Shown here piece by piece: positions 57,547-64,000 of a stretch of DNA of 64,000 nt. Source of the stretch: Richelia sinica FACHB-800 (GTDB lineage: Bacteria > Cyanobacteriota > Cyanobacteriia > Cyanobacteriales > Nostocaceae). Numbering within the stretch: the stretch's first letter is position 1; each line of letters begins with the position of its first letter. The notes under the pieces are model-generated. The model was not told where the DNA came from, searched no databases, and worked only from the letters and a program-made list of their open reading frames with translations. The stretch covers positions 124,001-188,000 of the forward strand of contig NZ_JACJTT010000005.1 in assembly GCF_014698825.1 (NCBI RefSeq). The letters run 5' to 3'. Position numbers and translations under genes: made by a program.

Positions 57547-58272
57547 GTGCGTTTTGATATAGTTACGCTTTTTCCTGATTGTTTTACCTCAATTCTTACT
57601 TCTGGTCTATTGGGTAAGGCCCTAGCCAAACAAATAGCCCAAGTCAATTTGATTAATCCTAGAGATTTTACCACTGATAAGCATCGAAAGGTAGACGATG
57701 AACCCTACGGTGGCGGTGTAGGGATGTTGATGAAGCCAGAACCCATTTTTGCCGCAGTGGAGTCCTTACCAGTTTTACCCCGTCGCGATGTCATTTTGAT
57801 GAGTCCCCAAGGACAAACGATTAATCAACCCTTGCTGCGGGAATTAGCCACCAATTATGACCAGTTAATTGTGATTTGTGGACATTATGAAGGAGTGGAT
57901 GACAGGGTGTTAAATTTAGTCACCCGTGAAGTATCTTTGGGGGATTTTATTCTCACCGGGGGAGAAATTCCCGCGATGGCTTTACTCAATGGTGTGGTGC
58001 GATTGTTACCAGGAACGGTGGGAAAAGTAGAATCACTCAAAGCTGAGAGTTTTGAAGAAGGATTATTAGACTATCCCCAGTACACTCGTCCTGCTAATTT
58101 TCGCGGTTGGCAAGTTCCCGATGTGTTGTTAAGTGGCAATCATGCAGAAATTGCCCGGTGGCGTTTTCAACAACAGATTAAACGGACAGGGTTGCGTCGT
58201 CCTGATTTACTGGAAAAATGGAAACAAGAAAGGGGACAGGGAACAGAGAACAGGGAAGAGGGGACAAATTAA
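57547..58272 (+). CDS. trmD: tRNA (guanine-37-N1)-methyltransferase, with repeat-derived tail
   Basis: 241 residues, GTG start (MRFDIVTLFPDCFTS). The SAM-binding trefoil knot is seen in VICGHYEGVDDRVLN and SLGDFILTGGEIPAMALLNGVVRLLPG; LLDYPQYTRPANFRGW is the tRNA-recognition region. It methylates G37 to prevent frameshifts. The last dozen residues (RGQGTENREEGTN) and stop are encoded by a heptanucleotide repeat array, an extension beyond the normal family end. Confidence 0.95.
   Translation: MRFDIVTLFPDCFTSILTSGLLGKALAKQIAQVNLINPRDFTTDKHRKVDDEPYGGGVGMLMKPEPIFAAVESLPVLPRRDVILMSPQGQTINQPLLRELATNYDQLIVICGHYEGVDDRVLNLVTREVSLGDFILTGGEIPAMALLNGVVRLLPGTVGKVESLKAESFEEGLLDYPQYTRPANFRGWQVPDVLLSGNHAEIARWRFQQQIKRTGLRRPDLLEKWKQERGQGTENREEGTN
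58233..58267 (+). repeat. Heptanucleotide repeat array overlapping the 3' end of trmD
   Basis: Five consecutive heptamers: GGGACAG, GGAACAG, AGAACAG, GGAAGAG, GGGACAA. They resemble the array at 39234-39261 and code for the TrmD tail. Confidence 0.8.
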
Positions 58273-58281
58273 TTCTTTCTC

Positions 58282-58349
58282 CTGTTCGCGCAGTGTGCCG
58301 TAGGCATACTTCTGCAACTTCTGTTCGCGCAGCGTGGCGTTAGCCATAC
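58282..58349 (+). repeat. Two tandem copies (D, E) of the GTTCGCGCAGCGTGGCGTAG-type repeat
   Basis: Copies at 58282-58309 and 58321-58349 are joined by TTCTGCAACTT; TTCTGCAACTTCTGCAACTT continues after them. The family is the one at 7573, 9988 and 11267. Fills the trmD-ispF gap. Confidence 0.85.
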
Positions 58350-58391
58350 TTCTGCAACTTCTGCAACTTCTGAACTCCTGAACTTCTATTT

Positions 58392-58874
58392 ATGAACATC
58401 AGAATTGGTAACGGCTACGATATTCACAGATTGGTGAGCGATCGCCCTCTCATTTTAGGCGGTATTCACATTCCCCATGAACTTGGTTTATTGGGACACA
58501 GTGATGCTGATGTCCTCACCCATGCCATCATGGACGCAATGCTAGGGGCATTATCTTTAGGTGACATTGGCCATTATTTTCCCCCCACCGATCCCCAATG
58601 GCAAGGGGCTGATAGTCTTGTACTATTAAATCAAGTACACCAGTTAATTCGTGACCAAGGGTGGAAAATTGGCAATATTGATTCTGTAGTTGTGGCCGAG
58701 CGACCAAAGTTAAAACCCTATATTGCTAAAATGCGAGATAAATTAGCAGCAGTTTTGGAATTAGAACCCAATCAAGTTGGTGTTAAAGCTACTACGAATG
58801 AAAAACTCGGTCCCACTGGTAGAGAAGAGGGTATTTGCGCCTATGCTGTGGTTTTGTTAGTAGCTGGGGATTAG
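58392..58874 (+). CDS. ispF: 2-C-methyl-D-erythritol 2,4-cyclodiphosphate synthase
   Basis: 160 residues, complete. Start [15 protein letters not shown] carries the metal-binding Asp and His; [22 protein letters not shown] and the hydrophobic cavity region follow, with the end [25 protein letters not shown]. It makes the cyclic intermediate of the plastid-type MEP isoprenoid pathway, feeding carotenoids and phytyl chains. It lies 120 bases after trmD, the gap being filled by dispersed repeats. Confidence 0.95.
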   Translation: MNIRIGNGYDIHRLVSDRPLILGGIHIPHELGLLGHSDADVLTHAIMDAMLGALSLGDIGHYFPPTDPQWQGADSLVLLNQVHQLIRDQGWKIGNIDSVVVAERPKLKPYIAKMRDKLAAVLELEPNQVGVKATTNEKLGPTGREEGICAYAVVLLVAGD

Positions 58875-58912
58875 TGAATTGTCAAACTCACTTAATGAGA
58901 GGAAACAATGAT

Positions 58913-59380
58913 ATGCAATTTTCTGAACATATTCAACAATATCTTCCTGGAATTCTGTTTAAGAATAGGAATGACAATACTGTTTTATTAGTTGAAACAA
59001 AAGCCGAAAAATTAGACAATATTTCCAGACAAAATTCTATTTCTCAATTAAAAACATACTACTTGAATGATATCAAAGAAGATATTCCTTTTGGTATGTT
59101 CGTTGATTTGGAAGAAATTAGTATTTTCCCATTGACTGAGGATAAAAAGACCAAAGATTCAATATCTCTGAAAACAAATGATATACTCAGCATCTACGAC
59201 CCAGATTTTAGTCAAAAAAGAATATTTAATTTTCACCTAGAAACTCTTGTTCAATCTTGGCTCAGAGATTTAGCATATCATTGGAATTCAGCGAGTCCAC
59301 CAGCATATGATGAAATAGCCCAAATTGGGTTGTTGTCATTAATGGAAGATGAAGAACATACTCACATAATCAGAAATTGA
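58913..59380 (+). CDS. Uncharacterised protein, possible nuclease-like core
   Basis: 155 residues from ATG 58913 (GAGAGG upstream; ATG 58895 is an alternative). FKNRNDNTVLLVETKAEKLD resembles the strand with Glu-x-Lys of PD-(D/E)xK folds, followed by SQLKTYYLNDIKEDIPFGMFVDLEEISIFPL. The N-terminus looks short for such a fold, so it may be a trimmed member. No family assigned. It follows ispF closely but is AT-richer. Confidence 0.5.
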   Translation: MQFSEHIQQYLPGILFKNRNDNTVLLVETKAEKLDNISRQNSISQLKTYYLNDIKEDIPFGMFVDLEEISIFPLTEDKKTKDSISLKTNDILSIYDPDFSQKRIFNFHLETLVQSWLRDLAYHWNSASPPAYDEIAQIGLLSLMEDEEHTHIIRN

Positions 59381-59586
59381 ATAAATAAAATATTTACATG
59401 TCAATGCTTTTTATTAGGAACACCTAGGTGCTTATACTTTATATTGAAACTAACTTTTTAATGGCTATTGCTAAAGGGCAGGATTCAGAAGCAGGAAATT
59501 TACTATACTTTAGCAATACCAAGAATTTTCTAGGTTGGTTCGAGTCTCAATGAACCCAATCTAAATTTATTGTATGGAAATAAACT

Positions 59587-61371
59587 ATGAAATTTATTAA
59601 AAACCTTCTCAATCAGACAAACCGTTTTTTATTAATAATCACTATTCTTGCTTTTACAGCAATATCAATTACTGGCTGTAACCCCAGTAATTTTAAAAGC
59701 AATGCCTCTCAGGTTCCACAGTTAGTAACTAGCATTCTCAGTGACCCAAAAACCTTTAATTACGCTCTCAGTTCTGAATCACCAAATATTTTTGGATATA
59801 CCTATGAAGGGTTAGTTAGTCAAAATCCCATTACAGGGAAAATGGAGCCAGATTTGGCAGAATCATGGCAAGTATCTGAGGATAAATCCAAGATTATTTT
59901 CACCATGCGTCCAGGATTGAAATGGTCTGATGGACAACCTTTAACTGTAGATGATGTAGTTTTTACCTATAACGATATTTATCTGAATGAAGAAATTCCT
60001 ACTGATGTTCGAGACATTCTGAGAATAGGTAAAGACCGCAAATTACCTACTGTCAAAAAAATTGATCAGCGTCGGGTAGAATTTAGCGTACCAGAACCTT
60101 TTCGGCCATTTTTACAAAATGCAAGTGCAGCTATTTTACCTGCTCACGCTCTTAAGCAATCAATTCAGACGAAAAATCAAGATGGTAAACCTCTATTTCT
60201 GAGTAAATGGGGTGTGGATACTCCACCAGATGAGCTTATTGTTAACGGTCCTTATAAATTGGAAAGGTATGATACCAGTCAAAGGGTGATTTTTCGTCGT
60301 AATCCCTATTATTGGCGGAAAGATGGTCAAGGTAAACCCCAACCTTATATTGAAAAAATTGTTTGGCAAATTGTCGAATCTACAGATACTTCTTTGCTGC
60401 AATTTAGGTCTGGTGGGTTAGATTCTGTTGCTGTCTCTCCTGATTATTTTTCCCTATTAAAAGTTCAAGAAAAACAAGGTAATTTCAAAATTTACAATGG
60501 TGGTCCGGGTGCGGGGACAAGTTTTTTAATCTTTAATCTTAATCAAGGTAAGCGTAACGGTAAGCCGCTAATTGACCCGATTAAGTCCCGTTGGTTTAAT
60601 AGCGTAGAATTTCGTCAAGCGGTAGCCTATGCAATTGATAGGCAAACAATGATTAACAATATTTTTCGGGGCTTAGGTCAAACTCAAAATTCTCCTATTT
60701 CTGTTCAAAGTCCTTATTATCTTTCTCCTGAACAGGGATTAAAGACTTACAACTATAATCCTGAAAAGGCTAAACAATTACTACTCAAAGCTGGTTTTAA
60801 ATATAATGCTGAAAATCAGTTAGAAGATGCTCAGGGAAATAGGGTGAGGTTTACTCTACTCACTAATGCTGGTAATAAAATTCGGGAGGGAATGGGGTCT
60901 CAAATTAAGCAGAATTTAGCAAAAATCGGCATTCAAGTTGATTTTACGCCTTTAGCTTGGAATACTTTTACGGATAAACTTTCTAATACTTTAGATTGGG
61001 AAGCTTCTTTACTAGGTTTAACAGGAGGTTTGGAACCAAATGATGGGGCAAATGTTTGGTCTCCTGAAGGGGGATTACATGTATTTAATCAAAAACCTCA
61101 ACCAGGTCAAAAACCAATAGAAGGATGGGAAGTTGCCCCGTGGGAACGAAGAATTGGTGATTTATATATTCAAGCAGCACAGGAATTTGATGAGGCTAAG
61201 GTCAAGGCAATTTATGCTGAAACTCAACAGTTAGCACAAGAATATTTACCATTTATTCAACTGGTAAATTCCTATGCAATGGCTGCAATTCGTAATCGGT
61301 TTGAAGGAATTGAATTTTCTGCGCTTGGGGGTGCTTTTTGGAATATTCATGAAATTAAGATTACACAATAG
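59587..61371 (+). CDS. ABC transporter peptide-binding lipoprotein (SBP family 5)
   Basis: 594 residues. Lipobox SITGC with lipid-modified C31 after a hydrophobic signal. The family 5 signature region PDLAESWQVSEDKSKIIFTMR...LKWSDGQPLTVDDVVFTY is near residue 90, and the two lobes follow to ENQ...FSALGGAFWNIHEI. It binds oligopeptides or similar ligands in the periplasm; no permease or ATPase genes are adjacent. Its TAG stop (61369-61371) is the first three bases of a MITE-like element. Confidence 0.9.
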   Translation: MKFIKNLLNQTNRFLLIITILAFTAISITGCNPSNFKSNASQVPQLVTSILSDPKTFNYALSSESPNIFGYTYEGLVSQNPITGKMEPDLAESWQVSEDKSKIIFTMRPGLKWSDGQPLTVDDVVFTYNDIYLNEEIPTDVRDILRIGKDRKLPTVKKIDQRRVEFSVPEPFRPFLQNASAAILPAHALKQSIQTKNQDGKPLFLSKWGVDTPPDELIVNGPYKLERYDTSQRVIFRRNPYYWRKDGQGKPQPYIEKIVWQIVESTDTSLLQFRSGGLDSVAVSPDYFSLLKVQEKQGNFKIYNGGPGAGTSFLIFNLNQGKRNGKPLIDPIKSRWFNSVEFRQAVAYAIDRQTMINNIFRGLGQTQNSPISVQSPYYLSPEQGLKTYNYNPEKAKQLLLKAGFKYNAENQLEDAQGNRVRFTLLTNAGNKIREGMGSQIKQNLAKIGIQVDFTPLAWNTFTDKLSNTLDWEASLLGLTGGLEPNDGANVWSPEGGLHVFNQKPQPGQKPIEGWEVAPWERRIGDLYIQAAQEFDEAKVKAIYAETQQLAQEYLPFIQLVNSYAMAAIRNRFEGIEFSALGGAFWNIHEIKITQ

Positions 61372-61462
61372 ACCTCTGGTGAAAATGTATTTAGAGACGT
61401 TCCGGTGGAACGTCTCTACAAGGGTTTCAAAGCACTCACATTTAATTACCACCAGATGTCTA
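61369..61462. mobile_element. MITE-like element, copy 1
   Basis: Terminal inverted repeats TAGACCTCTGGT and ACCAGATGTCTA (one mismatch) enclose a TAGAGACGTTCC-GGT-GGAACGTCTCTA hairpin and ACAAGGGTTTCAA. About 94 bases, no coding capacity. Shares the ends and the GTCTCTACAAGGGTT block with copy 2 at 62741. Confidence 0.7.
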
Positions 61463-61572
61463 ATAGACAATAAGTTGTAGGGAAAAATATTTCCCTATTA
61501 CTAACCATTATCCATTCCCCGAATTGATTCTTGGGGTTCATCAACCATCTCAAATTTAAAATCCAAAATCGG

Positions 61573-62343
61573 ATGACTCAACCGGAAGCTTTGCGATCGC
61601 TCCTGGAAGCGGTTGCCCATGGTAAAGTTACTCCAGAGGTAGCTTTAGACTCTCTCAAGGACTTAGCCTATGAATCTGTAGGTGAGTTCGCAAAAATCGA
61701 CCACCATCGTCAATTACGCACTGGGTTCCCGGAGGTAATTTGGGGGCCAGGTAAAACACCAGACCAAATTGCCCAAATTATGGCAGTGATGCGTCAACGC
61801 ACTGCTGTAGTTATGGCTACTCGCATCGAATCTGACGTTTATACAATATTGCAGAAAAAAGTCAGAGGGTTGCAATACTTCGAGTTAGCCAAAATTTGTG
61901 CGATCGCTCCCCCTATCATCGAACCCAGATTTGACGGTATTATTGGTATTCTCTCCGCCGGTACTGCTGATTTACCAGTAGCAGAAGAAGCCGCAGTTAC
62001 AGCCGAACTTTCCGGTTTTCGTGTCCAGCGTCTTTGGGATGTGGGTGTAGCAGGAATTCATCGCTTACTCAGCAATCGCCATTTATTAGAATCAGTTAAT
62101 GTATTAATTGTGGTTGCAGGGATGGAGGGTGCTTTACCTAGCGTCGTAGCAGGTTTAGCAGATTGTCCTGTAATTGCAGTTCCTACTAGCATCGGTTATG
62201 GTGCAAGTTTTGGTGGTCTTGCACCTCTATTAACAATGCTCAATTCCTGTGCTGCGGGTGTGGGGGTAGTCAATATTGATAATGGCTTTGGTGCAGCAGT
62301 TTTAGCCGGACAGATTTTACGAACTTGTGAAAAATTGCGTTGA
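61573..62343 (+). CDS. larB: Nickel-pincer cofactor biosynthesis protein LarB
   Basis: 256 residues from ATG 61573; the upstream in-frame ATG (61531) codes for repeat-like sequence. N-terminal YESVGEFAKIDHHRQLRTGFPEVIWGPGKTPDQI is the LarB signature; the second half is an AIR-carboxylase-like fold (GIIGILSAGTADLPVAEEAAVTAE, VVAGMEGALPSVVAGLADCPVIAVPTS). LarB carboxylates and hydrolyses nicotinic acid adenine dinucleotide for the lactate racemase cofactor. larC/larE are not in the window. Confidence 0.92.
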   Translation: MTQPEALRSLLEAVAHGKVTPEVALDSLKDLAYESVGEFAKIDHHRQLRTGFPEVIWGPGKTPDQIAQIMAVMRQRTAVVMATRIESDVYTILQKKVRGLQYFELAKICAIAPPIIEPRFDGIIGILSAGTADLPVAEEAAVTAELSGFRVQRLWDVGVAGIHRLLSNRHLLESVNVLIVVAGMEGALPSVVAGLADCPVIAVPTSIGYGASFGGLAPLLTMLNSCAAGVGVVNIDNGFGAAVLAGQILRTCEKLR

Positions 62344-62458
62344 TCAACAGAGATATCGTCATTTTTTCAGGTAATAATTGCGTATAATTGCGGTAATTTT
62401 ATTTGCCCCTATGACTTCAACTCCATTACATAGGTTATTAACCTTTTGGTAAGCGTAT

Positions 62459-62671
62459 ATGGAATATTTGTCAGATTCATTATTTCCCCTGTGGGACAAC
62501 CTGCATACTCATATCACTTTTCTTGCTGATTACACCAACATTCAAGACCCAGACTTACTAGGTCAGATGCAAAGCGCTTGGAATAATTTTGTCAAGACTG
62601 GTCAGGTTTGGGCATTATTGATTGGAATGTTTATTGGTTATATGTTCAAAACTTTAACCAGTTACGGTTAA
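62459..62671 (+). CDS. Small membrane protein, unknown
   Basis: 70 residues: a soluble start (EYLSDSLFPLWDNLHTHITFLADYT) and one C-terminal transmembrane helix (VWALLIGMFIGYMFKTL). ATG 62459 follows TTGGTAAGCGT without a clear ribosome-binding site. No family recognised, but aromatic-rich composition suggests a genuine small protein. It lies between larB and the second MITE-like copy. Confidence 0.55.
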   Translation: MEYLSDSLFPLWDNLHTHITFLADYTNIQDPDLLGQMQSAWNNFVKTGQVWALLIGMFIGYMFKTLTSYG

Positions 62672-62740
62672 GGTATTTTTAGATTTTAGAGTTTAGATTT
62701 TGGGTGAATAATTAAATCCAGAATCTAAATACCTAAAATG

Positions 62741-62830
62741 AGACATCTGGTAGTCAAGACTGTAGAGAAGTGATATGCACCGTCTCTACAAGGGTTATGG
62801 GAAACGCATATTTAACTTCACCAGATGTCT
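62741..62830. mobile_element. MITE-like element, copy 2
   Basis: Perfect 11-bp terminal inverted repeats AGACATCTGGT / ACCAGATGTCT enclose TGTAGAGA...CGTCTCTACAAGGGTT. About 90 bases; ends 30 bases before the argH start. Non-autonomous; no transposase in the window. Confidence 0.75.
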
Positions 62831-62860
62831 ATTGATTTTTTCCTCTCCCTTAAAAATTTT

Positions 62861-64000
62861 ATGACCGAAAAACAAACTTGGAGCCAGCGATTTGAATCAG
62901 CACTGCATCCAGCGATCGCTCGTTTTAATGCTAGTATCAATTTCGATATTGAATTAATAGAATATGACATCACTGGTTCCCAAGCACATGCCAAAATGCT
63001 GGCCCATACAGGTATCATTTCCCCAGAAGAGGGAGAGAAGTTAGTTACAGGGTTAGAACAAATTCGTCAAGAATACCGTCAAGGTCAATTTCAGCCAGGT
63101 ATTGATGCCGAAGATGTACACTTTGCCGTAGAAAAAAGATTAACAGAAATTGTTGGAGATGTGGGCAAAAAGCTACACACAGCCCGTTCTCGCAACGACC
63201 AAGTAGGTACTGACACTCGACTCTACCTGCGTGACCAAATTCGCCAAATTCAACAGCAATTACGGGATTTTCAAACTGTACTGGTAGATATTGCTGAGAA
63301 AAATATCGAAACCCTCATCCCTGGTTATACCCACCTGCAACGGGCCCAACCTGTGAGTTTAGCTCATCACCTGTTGGCATATTTTCAGATGGCACAACGG
63401 GACTGGGAAAGGCTAGGGGATGTATACAAACGAGTCAATGTTTCCCCCTTGGGTTGTGGTGCCTTAGCGGGAACCACCTTTCCCATCGACCGCCATTACA
63501 CCGCCGGACTATTGCATTTTGAAGGAATTTATGCTAACAGCTTGGATGGAGTGAGCGATCGCGACTTTGCCATAGAATTTCTCTGTGCAGCTAGTCTGAT
63601 CATGGTTCACCTCAGCCGCCTATCAGAAGAAGTCATTCTCTGGGCATCAGAAGAATTTCGCTTTGTCACCCTCAAAGATAGCTGTGCCACCGGTTCCAGT
63701 ATCATGCCCCAAAAGAAAAACCCCGACGTACCAGAACTAGTCAGAGGCAAAACTGGCCGTGTTTTCGGGCATCTCCAGGCCATGCTAGTCATTATGAAAG
63801 GGCTACCCCTGGCCTATAACAAAGACCTGCAAGAAGACAAAGAAGGTTTATTTGATAGCGTCAATACCGTCAAAGCTTGCCTAGAAGCCATGACCATCTT
63901 ACTAGCAGAAGGCTTAGAATTCCGTACCCAGCGTTTAGCACAAGCCGTAACCGAAGACTTTGCCAATGCTACAGATGTGGCAGACTATCTTGCAGCTAGA
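62861..64000 (+). CDS. argH: Argininosuccinate lyase (3' truncated by window)
   Basis: The first 380 codons are open to the window end. Start [29 protein letters not shown]. Signatures: [32 protein letters not shown], the catalytic His region [12 protein letters not shown], and the fumarase/ASL superfamily loop [12 protein letters not shown] with its mobile serine. It releases arginine and fumarate in the last step of arginine synthesis, which also feeds cyanophycin. About 80 residues are missing at the end. Confidence 0.95.
   Translation, partial: MTEKQTWSQRFESALHPAIARFNASINFDIELIEYDITGSQAHAKMLAHTGIISPEEGEKLVTGLEQIRQEYRQGQFQPGIDAEDVHFAVEKRLTEIVGDVGKKLHTARSRNDQVGTDTRLYLRDQIRQIQQQLRDFQTVLVDIAEKNIETLIPGYTHLQRAQPVSLAHHLLAYFQMAQRDWERLGDVYKRVNVSPLGCGALAGTTFPIDRHYTAGLLHFEGIYANSLDGVSDRDFAIEFLCAASLIMVHLSRLSEEVILWASEEFRFVTLKDSCATGSSIMPQKKNPDVPELVRGKTGRVFGHLQAMLVIMKGLPLAYNKDLQEDKEGLFDSVNTVKACLEAMTILLAEGLEFRTQRLAQAVTEDFANATDVADYLAAR

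Overview
The window is chromosomal DNA of a filamentous, probably heterocyst-forming cyanobacterium (Nostocales: Nostoc/Anabaena/Calothrix-like). The evidence is the very frequent GCGATCGC (HIP1) octamer, a Vipp1/PspA pair, the phylloquinone gene menB, adjacent cyanophycin synthetase and cyanophycinase genes, heptanucleotide tandem repeats, and dispersed hairpin repeats typical of that group. No rRNA, tRNA, CRISPR array or prophage was recognised.

Layout. 1-20.2 kb is mostly core: a DMT permease end, vipp1 and a pspA paralogue, a DciA-like DUF721 gene, menB, a Mn2+-riboswitch-controlled GDT1/Mnx exporter, a TPR protein, a DUF39 homocysteine-biosynthesis protein, a nucleotidyltransferase fused to a degenerate phosphomutase, an alpha-glucan phosphorylase, a DUF429 protein and a secreted RTX metalloprotease. 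After a 1.4-kb gene-poor gap, 21.6-36.0 kb is a one-directional run of eleven genes ending at a strong terminator-like hairpin: GMC dehydrogenase, ferritin-like protein, sorbitol-dehydrogenase-type small subunit, exported pentapeptide protein, exported inosose-dehydratase-like protein, NTF2-fold protein, sugar epimerase, exported galactose-oxidase-type copper radical oxidase, DyP peroxidase, membrane protein and exported GH15-CBM20 glucoamylase. This is the best candidate for an undescribed system: starch or glycoside attack coupled to sugar oxidation, epimerisation or elimination, and peroxide use.

36.4-64 kb returns to core genes (tpiA, folP, SPFH protein, lnt, gyrA, aspS, cphA, cphB, trmD, ispF, a peptide-binding lipoprotein, larB, argH) with accessory pieces: a divergent TetR/P450 pair with two visible operators, an Mrr-like endonuclease next to a PD-(D/E)XK-like protein, and a pentapeptide membrane gene split by an in-frame stop.

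Repeats have visibly shaped gene ends: a heptamer array supplies the TrmD tail, a MITE-like element supplies the stop codon of the peptide-binding lipoprotein, and a composite element of about 115 bp lies in inverted copies downstream of two genes. Functions are assigned by reading motifs; no database search was run.
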